A stretch of 64,000 nt of DNA from Spinellus fusiger (Eukaryota > Mucoromycota > Mucoromycetes > Mucorales > Phycomycetaceae). Positions 11,544-23,243 of the stretch are shown piece after piece; position 1 is the first letter of the stretch, and every line of letters starts with the position of its first letter. The notes beneath the pieces were generated by a model, which searched no databases, was not told the origin of the DNA, and worked only from the letters and a program-made list of their open reading frames with translations. The DNA lies in NCBI GenBank assembly GCA_025094145.1, contig JALLLS010000098.1, positions 1 through 64,000 on the forward strand, written 5' to 3'. The position numbers and the translations under genes are program-made.

Positions 11544-12317
11544 ATGTTTGGCTGTATTGCTGCTGGTCGTTTGGTAAGTCACTGGTAGTGTCCTACAGGT
11601 GAATTGATCCACTAAGAACAGGTACAAACCAATCTTCAACAAGTAGATGTCAACAAATACATATTTGAACTGTCAGAAGCCCACACTATCAATCATATAG
11701 TTGTGTTTCTTCTTGGCTCTCTTCCCTTTGAGCCAGGCTATGCTGCCACTGTCCATCTGCTCTGGCCCAACAAGGACTGGCAATTACTAGGCATGTGAGT
11801 GATATTTCTCTTTTGTCTATTCCTAGTCTTAGTCTTACAAGACACTACAATGCAACCTGCCTATAGAGACAGGCCTCTTTCTTTGAAAAGGAGACTCAAC
11901 CTCCACTGGTAAAATAGGCTGGCAAATGATAAACCCAGTGCCATCTTTCGTATTCGGAAGAACGACGGAGCCCCCATGTCTTCTGCTACCCTAGGCATCT
12001 CCATTGAACCCCTGGAAGTAGTACAGCAGCAATTGGCTACTCTCACCGTACAGCCCTTACAACAACAACAGCAGCTGGTAGTGAAGCCTGGTGCGGATCT
12101 CACACAGGCAGGCGCTCTTTCTCACCGTATTCTCGAAAACCTCTACAATTACGTGACTTCCTTTTCAGTACAAGAAATGCCCTGCCAGCCTCCTGTTGGT
12201 GTAGTGGGGCAATGTGTGGACCAAGGATTTATTCCCTTGCGAGTGTTCCAGACGTGGTTTGAGAATTTAGGCAGGAAACTCACCAACAATCCTGATTATT
12301 TGTCCAGCAAGAGTTAG
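11544..12317 (+). CDS. OPI10: Hikeshi / Opi10 family nuclear import carrier for Hsp70
   Basis: Three exons (11544-11573, 11622-11794, 11918-12317) give 200 aa, matching the family length of about 197. Diagnostic motifs are the start MFGCIAAGRL, INHIVVFLLGSLPF in exon 2, KPSAIFRI at the exon 2/3 junction and the C-terminal FIPLRVFQTWFENLGRKL. Hikeshi carries Hsp70 through the nuclear pore during heat stress in animals. Yeast Opi10 mutants overproduce inositol. The middle has a glutamine run (QPLQQQQQL). A Tc1-A copy lies just upstream, so the promoter may be altered or very short. It converges on the aminopeptidase gene. Confidence 0.93.
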
Positions 12318-12530
12318 CTGAAGAAGAGACTATAGGCAAGGCAGAACACTTGATGTATTTGTAGTATACATACATACATACATACATCTATTTCTATCTA
12401 TATTTCTATCTATCTCTATATCCATATATATATATAAACAATAAAAAAACAATAAAATAATGTTCCTTTCCTTTTACTATTTTATTAGTAAGGTTGACCA
12501 ACAGAAGGAGTGTCCTGCCGTAGGGAATCT

Positions 12531-14101
12531 TTAATCAGAGCGTTCATGGGAGAGCTCAATGGCATATCCAATAGCCACCTTGGAGAACTCCATCATGTGA
12601 TTAAAAGAGAGTCTGTCAATGGTATCTCCACTGCCATGGATCATTTTGTTGGAGTCATCAAACGTACTCTCAATCTGGAAGGCAGAGGGGAATCCAACCT
12701 CACGCCATGAAGCATGGTCTAGAGAACACCACCACCACCACCACCCAAAGAAATAGAAATGAGTTCACACTACACTACCATGACAACGAATGGACATTAC
12801 CACTGCAAGCATAGCCACACTTTGTCAATACATAAGGAATAGATGCATAGTTGTTGACGAGGACTTTCAAAAAGTCAGTGAGCTAATCAACATAGCCATA
12901 CAGTCAGTCAGCCAGTCAGTCAGCCAGTCAGTCAGTCAGTTACAAGCACTTGATGCCAACTTACATCCTCATCCACGTGATCAGTGATAATACCAATCAC
13001 TTCTTCATTTGTGCCAACATAACCTGTCATGTCGTTCTGAAGCATACTGACGACTCTCTTGCCCTGTGCCTTGTAACTATAGGCAACATCCTGACTGCCT
13101 AACAATCCTCCCTCCTCAGCACTGTACCAATGGAATTCCACAGATCTCTCAGGCTTAAATCCATTGTCCACTAGACTACGGAAGGCCTCAAAGATGGAGG
13201 TACTGCCACTGCCATCGTCATCTGCACCAGGAGCACGGCCATTGTAGGGCAGCCACATGTTCAAGGAATCCTGGTGAGCACCAACAATGACCAATTCCTT
13301 CTCAAGGGCCTTGTTGCTGCCTTCAAATCGAGCAATCACTGATGATTGTGACCACTTTACAGAGAATGAGCTCTTTTTCTTTCTTTAAACACACACACAC
13401 ACAACTTACCTTGTGAGCAAAGGAAGAGACAGTCACATGGTCCGCACGACTAGCTACAGACTTGACCTGGTCCAACAACCACCGGGAAGAGGCAGCACCA
13501 TATTCTGATTTGTAATATCTGTTTCTGAAGCTTGTGAATTGAGTAAGGAACTTTCGCATGGGCACAGTGCTCAAATCAGCAATAAAGGGTGCTACTTCAT
13601 CATTGTATTTTGTACGACTAGGAATGACTATAATAAAGAACTGTCAGTGTCAAATGAAAAAGAAGAAAGAAGAAATAAAAAAAAGAAATAAAAAAAAGAA
13701 AAGGGGGGAAACAAGGTTGGCTTACAAGGGGTCCATTGATCAGCCACTCGGAAGGAAGTGTGCTGGTGGTCAGTGATATCCATGAAATGTACACCTGCTC
13801 TCAGCAAGGCCTCCTTGTCAGCTTCTGTCATCCAGCGGGCAGGTGTGTCGTCCCTAGGAGACATGAAAGAAAGAGCGTCAGAAACATGCCCTTCTTTATC
13901 AATCGATATCACCATGCCAACCACCCCTCTCAAGAACAAAAGAATCCATAGAAAGACATACCCATATTGAACAAGACGCAACTCTGCAGTTGGCTCTGAA
14001 AACACTCTAAGCTGGTCCTCCTCATAGGCCGTAGGACCTGCCTGAACAAGAACAGTGCAGACAGTCAAGGATAATAAAGTAAGCTGGAAGAAAGAACGCA
14101 T
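12531..14101 (-). CDS. Secreted leucine aminopeptidase, metallopeptidase family M28
   Basis: Six exons in transcript order (13962-14101, 13726-13853, 13410-13627, 12965-13354, 12801-12882, 12531-12718) give 381 aa. A typical signal peptide ([21 protein letters not shown]) is followed by a propeptide-like region. M28 zinc-site motifs are all present: VGAHQDS (His, Asp), [11 protein letters not shown] (bridging Asp), [10 protein letters not shown] (catalytic Glu plus ligand), NDMTGY (Asp) and CSDHASW (final His). Cys pairs near CGYACSDH suggest disulphides, as in secreted fungal LAPs. It removes N-terminal residues from peptides outside the cell or in the vacuole. Intron 2 contains a purine-rich AGAAATAAAA stretch, and intron 4 a CAGTCAGT tandem repeat. 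It lies upstream of, and in the same orientation as, RIM20. Confidence 0.94.
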
Positions 14102-14347
14102 AGCAAGAACAAAGAGTAATAATAATAATAAAAAAACAAAAACAGAAAGGACATAGCAACTGATCTCTTATTTAAACAATAAAAATATTACGTCATCCCC
14201 TGGAAGTAAGATAGATGTAGGCTGTGAGGGTTGTTCCTACAGTCCAATATGTGAGAAGGAAAACTCCTTTTTTGGGATGTGTATAGAATGAACAAAAAAG
14301 GGAAATAGTAATAAGAAAGGGCAAGGCATGACAAAGAACAACCTTTT

Positions 14348-17308
14348 CTAAAAGGCACCCGACCGTGCTAATTCAGACGCCTCCATTCTTCTTGCCAAGG
14401 CGTAATCTATGCAATTGTCTTTGAATTGTCCTAGTGTATCTGTATAGTGAGAGTAGAACTGGACTTCTTTATCAGTGAAAAAAGAAAAAGAAAGAAAGAA
14501 AAAAAGAAGGGGTGCATGGATTCACCTTGATGCCTTCGACAAGATTGGTACGAATCTCCTTGAATTTAACATACGCCTGTTCAAGGTTCTTCATTGTCTT
14601 TTCTCTCTTCACAACAAGAGGCTTGTTCTGAGTCAATGCTGTAAAGTGTTCATAGGTCGTCTTAAGGATCAGTGTCTTTTGTTGGTGGTCCACTGTAGAG
14701 TCCTGTAAACGAGTGGTGCAGGCAGTGTATTTCTTGAGTTCAATCTCAAAGACATCTCCAAACTGTTCAGGCTCCATCTTAATCATAGGAGATCCGCCTG
14801 TCAGTTGATCTGCTTTGGCAAGAAGGGCATGGGAGATGTCATCTGAGGAGGCTATCAGTTGTACCTCCTTCACAAGTTGCATCTGCTCTTCTGTGACCAA
14901 AGACAGATCCTCAAGACTCCTGCGTAATGTGTTGATGAATGACTTGATGTCAGGGTAAAAGGACTCCTGTGCAGTGAGTGGCAGATTAGCCTTGATATCC
15001 GCCACAGGTTGAGACAGCAACTCAATTGCCTTTCCCCAATTTGTCACTTTGGCCCTGACAATTCTGTCTGCCTTTTGTGCTGCCTGAAGTGTGTCATAGT
15101 ATTTGGAGCCCTGGGATAAAAGTGAACTCGTGAGCAATTTGGAGGGAGGACGAGCCCACACTAGAGAAACAAAAGATGAGTGGAGGATATCCAATGAAGA
15201 AGCTAGGCTAGTTGGAAAGGAAGAGTGGATTGGTACGTACAGGTGCCATACTGTCGCTGGAGTATTTCATTCTGTTCATTCTCCTCTTCAAGAGCATTAA
15301 ATCCTTCGTCCACAAACCCTGCATTCTTCTTCGAGAGGTCTTGGATAATGGCCAGCATATCTTTCAAGGCTTGGATTCCGCCCTGTTCCTGTATTTCTTC
15401 TGCATTGGTAATGATACGAGGGGGAAGTGTTTCTACATCAAGGACGTCAAGGGTGTCAGGCAAACAGAGTTCCTCCAGCAGTCTAGTGGATGACAAGGTA
15501 GAATGATAAATAATAGAGTAGAGTAGACTTCATTCTGTCGTCTGCATTCTGTAGTGCAATCACACATACACATACACACACACAACTCACTTACTTACTT
15601 CTCTGTTGCACTCCTCATCTTCTCACACGCCTTGATAATCTCATGCTCCACCTTCAATCTCTTGTCTTTGTATATACTCGCTGCCTGATGCACTGCAAAG
15701 GGAACTAACTTTTGAAACACTGGTGGTGGTATAGGCCCCTGCACTTCTTTCTTCTGATACACAGGCTCAAGAAGACTCGAAGGGATCACAGGCCTCACCA
15801 TATCAGATCGCAAAATAGGCGAGAGGTGGTCTTTACTAGGCACTCGTTCCAAATACACAAGATCATTGTCCTTCTCTGCCCGTATCAAGTCCCGTTCAAT
15901 GGCCTCTTCCAGCTGCCGAATCTCATTGACAAATTCAGTATGGAAAGCCCCCTTTTGGCCCCATTGGAAGTTCGATACCATAAGATTCAATGCACACCGA
16001 TTGGACTTCTCAGCCAAACGCAGTCTTGCAATCTCCTCACCATATTTGGCTTGGGAAATGCACTCATTGGCCTTGTGGTACTGAGTCACTGCCTCATAAT
16101 AAGAGGCCTTGATGCGTATGTAGGTTTGCCAGTCCATGGGGAGGGTGGGTGAGGTGTCTTCCAGCAATGTTTCGTAAAAGTCAACTACTTTGATCGCTAA
16201 ACGAGCAATGGTGCCTGGTTTCAAGTGCTCCATGGTTGCCTTTTGCCATACACATTCTTGTGCTTGAGCCAACATCAACACAATCCACACATCGAGCATC
16301 CCCGGGGACACATCGCATTGAGGCACATACCGCATCTCGGGAACAATCTCTCGTTGGATGTATTTGAAGCATCCTGCTGCTTGCTATAGTCCATTGATTC
16401 AATGGTAAATGAATAGGTAAGTCAGTAGGTGGATGAATAGGCAAGGTAGGTAGGTGGGTAGGTAGGTAGGTAGGTAGGTAGGATAAGTGGCCATGGCAAT
16501 ATTGACACAGCCACAGATAGATACAGATAAATAGATAGATAAATAGATAGATAAATCCTCTCTTTCATATCAGAGTCAAATAAACAAGGGGCATCTGGAT
16601 AGATCATCTCAACCAGAGAGTCATCCACAAGAAGATAGGACTTGCCTGGAAATAATTGCATGCTTTACGAATGCTATCAGAAGATTGTCGTTGTTCTGCA
16701 CTTCCTTGTTGGCTGTACAAAGCACCAATTGAAAATAGCACACATGCCTTTTCAAAATAGATGTTATTATGAACAACAGGTGGATCGTTGGGTTGAAAAA
16801 CAGGGTGCCATGGAAACCCAAGATTGATCTAATAAGGATTCGTAGCAACAATAGTAATACATGCCAAAACATAATAAGTGAGTGAGCAAGAGAAGAGTTG
16901 TATTTACATCCAATGGAAACCGAGAACACATAAAGGTGAGTTGTGAATAGTAACTAGAGAGGTGTTGTTGTAGAGAGGCGTGTGGAGAGAGGTGGAGTTT
17001 GTTTGTTTGTTTGTGTGTGTGTGTGTTTGTTTGTTTATGGGTGAGTGTGTCTACTAGACTTGTTCACGAGCCGTCTTTTTCTTTCTAGCTTACATGAACA
17101 TTGACTCAATGTCAGGGGTGTCCAACATACTGGCTCGAAGACTGTCTAGGCATTGGGCGTCTGCTGCATAGAATGAGCCATCTTCACCATAAGCAGACTC
17201 AATATAGATGAAGAGAGAGGGTGCCCAGGTTAATGAGTCAGTCTGTCGAGTGGGAATAGCAAGAAATGAAGGCAATTCTGCTGCATTAGGAAGCATCCCA
17301 GTTGGCAT
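14348..17308 (-). CDS. RIM20: Rim20/PalA, BRO1-domain pH-signalling scaffold
   Basis: Seven exons in transcript order (17094-17308, 16908-16953, 16646-16828, 15599-16383, 15241-15482, 14526-15160, 14348-14458) give 738 aa. The BRO1 domain shows IPTRQTDSLTWA, IESAYGEDG, SRFPLDINLGFPWHPVF, LMLAQAQECVWQKAT, KYGEEIARLRL and IRAEKDNDLVYL. The rest is the helical V-shaped domain that in ALIX/PalA binds YPXnL motifs. PalA/Rim20 bridges ESCRT-III (Snf7/Vps32) to the PacC/Rim101 factor and a calpain-like protease in alkaline pH signalling. Assignment to PalA rather than Bro1/ALIX rests on the QECxWQKA, GEEIARL and EKDNDxxYL matches and on the lack of a proline-rich tail. Intron 3 uses a GC donor (CAG|GCAAGT) and contains GGTA and GATAAATA tandem repeats. 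Confidence 0.88.
16441..16556. repeat. Tandem GGTA and GATAAATA microsatellites inside a RIM20 intron
   Basis: A run of GGTA tetramers (about 16444-16482) and a run of GATAGATAAATA units (about 16517-16556) both lie inside the 262-nt third intron of the RIM20 gene, which has a GC donor. Confidence 0.85.
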
Positions 17309-18642
17309 GGCGGGTGGTTGGCTAGAAGACGCCTGGAGTTGTGAAAGTACAGAGTAAAGAAAGGTGTACGGAAACAGCTTGAAGAGAAAGAGGGAGAACA
17401 CTCACCGGAGTTTAACACGAGTACAAAGGGAATACAGAGAGGGTTCAAGGTAGGAAATAAAAAGAAGTTTACTGTAGTATAAAAAGGATAGTTATCTTCT
17501 GCTGGCGTATAAAAGTAATCAAAGAAGAAGAAGAGTTTAGTGATAAATACAGAGATATCAACACATATCAACTGTAATGCATTTATCAGACAGATTTATT
17601 CATTCCAAGACACCTTGTACTTTCTATTGTTGGGGATGAACACAAAATCTGAAGTGTTTGAAGTGTAGAATGTCTGTGATACTGTGCTAATAGCAATAGG
17701 AAACTATAAAATACAACTACTATAGAAAGGGTCCATCTCCTTCTGTAGAGTGACAAAGGGTGCCTTTTATACTATAGAGTATTATGATTCAATACACTCA
17801 GTAGATGTGTGCTATCTAACATCAAGTGACAGGTGATTCTATAGTGCATAGACCCCTCTTGGGCTATAATAAAAGTATAAATACGTTACAAGACTGCAAT
17901 AACACCATGGACTTTATTCTTATTTCTCTTTTGTTGGTGATCTTTGCATAAAAAGAAGTATGACTAGGGGTGTCCATTGAGATTCACTGGTGAGAGATCC
18001 ACTGGTGAGAAATGAGCAAGGCCTGTACTGTAGAAACATCCAATAAAAGAAAAAGATAACACTACAGCCCTTTCTAAAAAATAAAAAAAAATAAAAAAAA
18101 TAAAAGTGATCCAACAGTGACTCTTGTTATGAAAGATCAGAGACTATTTGTGTCGTTTAATTCCATCTTTTATAGCGTATTTAGTGAGATCTCTCTTTAA
18201 ACCAATGAAAATAAATAAACAGTCTCCTGTCTAAATATCTTTGCTAATGAAACACTCAATAGAGTCTATTCTTTCTGTTCATGCATTCCTATTCACTGTG
18301 CTACATCAAATCTCACGTGAGCTATGAAGAGAGTGATAATAGCACTTAACTGTTTTCTTTCCAAAGAGAGAGAGAGAGAGTCATAGTGATCTATTTTTAG
18401 TTTTGCATGAGTAGCCATGGTGATGGATTTTCATTTATTAAGGGGTCACCATGACACTCATCAGAATGCGTTTACAGTTTCAAATAATAATAGAAAGACA
18501 AAGCAAAGAAAGAGTTGCCATGCCTACACCATCGGCCATTCAAAAAATGAAATAAGGAAGAGAAGCCCTTGACAACGGACTGCCTTACTCATTCAACCAC
18601 GCATAAGAAGAAAGAAGAAAGAACAGAAAAGAACAGAAAAGA
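17309..18642. other. Intergenic region with no recognisable gene
   Basis: This is about 1.3 kb between the divergent RIM20 and oxidoreductase starts. It should hold both promoters. A short direct repeat (GATTCACTGGTGAGA / GATCCACTGGTGAGA) occurs near 17980-18010, and A/T-rich tracts near 18078-18105 and a GA run near 18367. No supported ORF, RNA gene or mobile element was found. Confidence 0.5.
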
Positions 18643-20187
18643 ATGGCAGATCGATTTCATATTACTATTTTTGGAGCGAGTGGACGCGTGGGTCGCTTCA
18701 GTGTAGAACACGTCTATGAACTATCAACAACACACCCTGCCTTCTTTCCTAGTTCATTCCGTTGGGCTATAGCAGGAAGAGACCCACAGAAACTGGACCA
18801 ATTGATTGACACACTCATACAAAAGTACCCGCGTTCTTTACTGCAAAAACCCACTCTTATTGTGGCTAATGTTGTTCGTCGCGACACTATTGACGCCATG
18901 ACACGCCAAACACAGGTTCTGTTGAACGCAGTGGGACCTTATCGCTACATGGGTGAATATGTAGTGAGATCATGTATTGAGCAACAGTGCTATTATGTGG
19001 ATAGTGCAGGTACATCTCTCTTGTTCCTTTCCACGGGACTAACACTGTATGTTTCTAGGGGAAACTGAATTCATCGAACGTATGCAGAGAACCTACCACC
19101 CAGAGGCAGTTAAGAAGCAAGTGACGATTGTCCATGCCTGTGGGTTTGATAGTGTAAGCCTAAGTCCAACTACAGCCACACCTAAAGTGCTAATGTAAGG
19201 GACCTTATTGACGGGTGCTAGGTGCCAGCAGACATGGGTGTGCTGTGGGTAAAGCAGGCCTACACTGCCCGTCAATGGACACCCACACAGATCGAAAGTT
19301 TTCTTAGGATATATCCAGGCGAGAGTGGATTCCGTTTAGGTTATGCTAGGTATGAAGCAGCAGGTAAGCCAACATCAGCTCCTTTACAGCTGTGAAAGAT
19401 GTCTTAATATCTTATGGCACTCATTCTATATGTCTTTTCCATTTCTCTCTCTCTCTCTGTCTCTTTTCTAGTGCATGACTTTAGCTCTTCTGAACTATTA
19501 GTCGCTGTACGTGAACTATCAGGCCTTATGTCTCTACCTTCTCCCAGTGGACCCCCCTTAAAACGCCCTTCCTACTTGGCAAAAGACCACCGTCTAGGCT
19601 ATTATGTTCCCTACACCTTCTCCACTCCCTCCATTGTCCATCTCTCTCAGCAACTCTTTCTGACAGGCCATGCAGCCCCCCCTAAATCCCACAAGGCTAC
19701 CATGCCACCCACAGTCCAGTTCGCTGCCTATCTCCTCCTCCCATCCTTATGGACATGCATTGTCTACTATATCTATCGCTTTGTGTTCAGCCTTCTCACT
19801 TCTTCACCCTGGGGACGCCACCAATTACTAATTCATCCTGAGAGATACACAGCTGGACTCTGTAGCCAGCAGCAAGAACAACAAGAACAAAGAAAAGAAG
19901 CCACATTCGAGCTTATTCTCCGTAGCCAAGGGTATGACTCACAGACAGTGCCCTTTCCTACAGCACCCTTGAATCAGTCCATGACAGTCGTAGTGCGTGG
20001 TCCAGAACCAGACGACCATACAACCCCTCGTATTCTCGTCCAATGTGCACTGACCCTGCTAAAGGAAGCCTCCCAACAGTGCATTCCCTATGGTGTGATG
20101 ACACCCAGTGCTGCCTTTTGGAATACACAACTCGTGGATCGATTGTGTTCTGTAGGCATTACCTATGAACAAGAACAGTGTCTATGA
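18643..20187 (+). CDS. Saccharopine-dehydrogenase-like oxidoreductase (SCCPDH family)
   Basis: Four exons (18643-19009, 19059-19153, 19222-19363, 19472-20187) give 439 aa, like animal SCCPDH (about 429). The N-terminal Rossmann motif ITIFGASGRVGR is clear, followed by WAIAGRDPQKL and LLNAVGPYRYMGEYVV, then YYVDSAGETEF across the first splice and HACGFDSVPADMG across the second. A hydrophobic stretch, TVQFAAYLLLPSLWTCIVYYIY, is a probable membrane or lipid-droplet anchor. The C-terminal region has FELILRSQGYD and GVMTPSAAF, as in the family. Human SCCPDH is found on lipid droplets. The substrate is unknown, and this is not the lysine-pathway enzyme. The start is the first ATG after an AG-rich leader. 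Confidence 0.9.
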
Positions 20188-20340
20188 AGAAAATAAAGAT
20201 AGAAATGAAATAATAGTCTTTGGGGTGTATTTGAATAAATAGAATAAGCTGTCTTTCTCATTTGTGCGTGCTTTCTGGATGTGTGCTTTCTGGATGTGTG
20301 TCTTCTGGATGTGTAGGGTTACAAGAAAAGAACTGCCAGC

Positions 20341-20917
20341 TTAGAAATCAACATCAATGGTTGCACGGTGAGCATCCATGCCACTCATCTGGTCTGCCTC
20401 ATAACCACGTCCTCCTCCTGCCTGACTCTGTTTTGCATCTTCAAATGTACGGTGACGAATCACATCCATATCGAACTTGTTCTTGAGTGCATTGATTTCT
20501 GATATCAGTTCAGACGTGGCTTCCTTGAGTGCTTCTCCGGGTGCTGTGCCTGGGACTGTCTGCACCTTGATCAAGAAGTTGTGTTCAAGAGGGTGGGGTA
20601 CTTTGTAACCTGCAAACAGAACACGCGGGTCCTTGAGAAGCTGCCTATCATAAAACAGCGTCTGTGGGTTCACTCTTTCTTTCTTATATATATATAGTGT
20701 TGGGAAATAGGGTGGGGCGACACCTACGCACGAAGCATGTTGGCTAATGTATGATCTTCACGCTCAATTCTGAAGGTAGCAGCATTCGGTATTCTTGTAT
20801 CTATCTCCATTTCCACCCTAAGCACCTTTAAGTATCTTTCTCTTCTATAGCCACATCCACTCACTTCTTTCTCCCTTCAGGAATAACAAACAGCTCAAAA
20901 CGGTCGGGTGCGTTCAT
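20341..20917 (-). CDS. RPB11: RNA polymerase II subunit Rpb11
   Basis: Three exons in transcript order (20865-20917, 20728-20817, 20341-20644) give 148 aa. The start MNAPDRFELFVIPEG, the alpha-motif EREDHTLANMLRAQLLKDP and FAGYKVPHPLEH are diagnostic. The C-terminus extends past the usual 115-120 aa with a Gly-rich segment and DVDF end. Rpb11 pairs with Rpb3 as the alpha-like heterodimer that nucleates Pol II assembly. It converges on the SCCPDH gene and is divergent from LSM4, about 390 bp away. Confidence 0.96.
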
Positions 20918-21310
20918 TGTGGAAGAATAACAGTGCAAGCCAATCAATAGAAGAAAAAGAAAGAAAGAAAAACTCCTCTTCTCTCTCTGTCTCTGTCTCT
21001 CTCTGTCTCTGTCTCTGTTTCTGTCTCTTCTTTTTCTAAAATCAATCTCTTGTCTCTTTTATGAGTACGTCATTCGTGACTCTTTTCAAGAGCCAGATAT
21101 CCAACTCGTTCCCAGTCCACACACTACACACTACACACACACTACACACACAAAAAAAGTATACTTTGACAGTCATTTCTTCTCTTCCTTATCCTTTGTT
21201 CTCCTTCCTCCCCTTTTGTTCTTCTTTTTGTTCTTCTTCTTTGGAAAGAACAAGGACGTGTTTATTGTTTTATTATTATTCTATCTTGACTGTAAACAAC
21301 ACCACTACGT
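20918..21310. promoter_or_regulatory. Divergent RPB11/LSM4 promoter region
   Basis: About 390 bp between divergent starts is pyrimidine-rich on the plus strand. It includes CTCTGTCT repeats (20980-21026) and CACTACACAC repeats (21119-21150). Pyrimidine-rich leaders are common upstream of fungal housekeeping genes. No defined factor site can be assigned by eye. Confidence 0.4.
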
Positions 21311-21751
21311 ATGCTTCCACTATCACTTTTACATACGGCCGCTGGTCATCCTATGCTGGTAGAGCTGAAGAATGGCGAAACATTCAACGGCCACTTGGTG
21401 AACTGTGATAACTTTATGAACCTGACCCTACGTGAAGTGATTCAGACGTCGCCCGATGGAGATCGGTTTTGGAGACTGCCCGAGTGTTATATCCGTGGCA
21501 ACACCATCAAGTACCTCAACGTGCCTGAAGAGATTGTTGATATGGTAAAGGAGGATGAAGGTAGACAGAAACAAATGAACCAGCGTGGACGTGGCCGGGG
21601 TGGACGCGAAAATGGATTTAATGATCGCAATGGGGGTGGACGAGGTGGACGTGGTGGCAATAACGGCGGCAACAATGGTCGTGGCGATGGAAGAAATCAG
21701 ATGCGTGGTGGTGGCCGTGGTGGAGGTAGTGGAGGAGGATCTAGATCCTAA
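21311..21751 (+). CDS. LSM4: U6 snRNA-associated Sm-like protein Lsm4
   Basis: This single-exon gene encodes 146 aa. The Sm fold begins [20 protein letters not shown], with Sm1 [17 protein letters not shown] and Sm2 [10 protein letters not shown], followed by VPEEIVDMV. The C-terminal third is an RGG/GGN-rich low-complexity tail. Lsm4 is part of the Lsm1-7 ring (cytoplasmic mRNA decapping, P-bodies) and the Lsm2-8 ring (U6 snRNA). The RG-rich tail promotes P-body assembly in other fungi. The lack of introns contrasts with its neighbours. Confidence 0.97.
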   Translation: MLPLSLLHTAAGHPMLVELKNGETFNGHLVNCDNFMNLTLREVIQTSPDGDRFWRLPECYIRGNTIKYLNVPEEIVDMVKEDEGRQKQMNQRGRGRGGRENGFNDRNGGGRGGRGGNNGGNNGRGDGRNQMRGGGRGGGSGGGSRS

Positions 21752-23243
21752 GACCTTTTTGTTTTTCTTTGTTCTTCTTCTATAACACAATCCTAACAGC
21801 CTATATGTATAAATAAAGCGAATTCATAATATCCTTTTGTTTATATTTCAAGTACGGGTTGATCTATGGCATAAGTAATAGGTATTAGGTTATTATTTAG
21901 TTATTATTCTAGATAGTTCAGGCGATGGGTATATACATCTATTGATCAGACTAGATGATGAGAAAGAGAAGAATTCTCATATTATTTCATGGGATAAATG
22001 TATATAGAATGGAGGATACATATAAAGATAAAAGATGATGTCTATCTCAGTATAAATACTTTATATCTTATCTATTAAAATACGGAAATTTAACATTTAG
22101 CAAATTGTAAGAAGCATCTATGGCAAGCTGTAGTGTATTTGAATTCAGTGGATAGACCTGTTAAATTATGAGAGTACAACAACTTGTATTAGTATGTGTG
22201 TCTTTTAATATTAAAGTTCTTCTATTTGTGGTAACCATTAGAATAGAGTAGAAGTATAAAAGAATAACAAAAAAGTTAAATAAATAAATAAATAAATAGA
22301 GAGCAGAGTTAATTATACGTTTACTAACCAAATGTCTTTGGATTTATCAAGTCATTAAGGACACTATTACATTAATATATAATATATAATATATAATAAA
22401 TAGTAGATCATACTAAAGGCTATTTATTTCCTCTTTCTTATTGTATTTCTATCTATTTCCTCTGAACCACAAATATCATCTATTTGGTAAGATATAAATA
22501 AAGTAAAGAAGATACAACATGTTTATAGAATCAACTTGGGGTTCTTCTATGTATTCTTTATAGGAGGTGAATGAGGAGCATGTAACAAGTTCCTCAGGTA
22601 ATCATCCTACCAGTGTAATCATCCTAACGATCTCTTTATGTGATACTCATTGGAAGTATGATTATTCACCTTTTCTTGCAAGATCTTATTTACAACATCA
22701 ATACCATAGTCTCTCTTTGAAAGCACAAAGATGTACATATTGTATACCATTGATATTACGTCTTAACTTGGGAATTATCTGCAACGGAAAATAACACCCT
22801 TCTAGAGTACTCTTCTAGATATATAACAAAGGAAAACATACAACTAGAACTAATAATAATAATAAAAAGTTCAAGATTTCTGGTTCATCACTCTCCTTCT
22901 CCTCCTCACTTATCACCGAAGCTTTGGTTTGCTGACTAATATGACCCCATAGTACAGATAAACTACCCTAAAAAGTGATAGTGTATGTCTTATTTGATCT
23001 TGTTATGTAAAAGATATTACAATGTCTAGTAGTATATTTATAGAAATACTCCAGTCTAAGGACTCCTCCATAATACAAAGACTCCATAATACAAAGACTC
23101 CTCCATCATATCTTTTTGTTTTGTTTTGTTTTTATAATATGTACTGAACATATTCATTGTTTTTAATAGTGAAAAATTAAATGAAAAATCTAAATATTAT
23201 GAAATTAAAATAGAAAAGACTATAGATTAGGTATAATGAATAT
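21752..23243. other. Intergenic region with no recognisable gene
   Basis: About 1.5 kb of AT-rich DNA separates LSM4 from the 3' end of the OPT gene. It holds a TAAATAAATAAATA run near 22277 and short AT repeats (ATATAATATATAAT near 22375). A 75-codon open frame at 22567-22794 lacks an ATG start and recognisable motifs, so I do not call it a gene. Confidence 0.5.

Noticed and set aside
16559..16646. Extra exon of RIM20 (LLVDDSLVEMIYPDAPCLF)
   Set aside because: It is open, but homology runs directly from NYFQ to the next exon (QAGCFKYIQ). Including it would insert unrelated residues and end in a repeat.
22567..22794. 75-codon open frame
   Set aside because: It has a GTG start, no homology or motif I recognise, an AT-rich context and no plausible exon partners.
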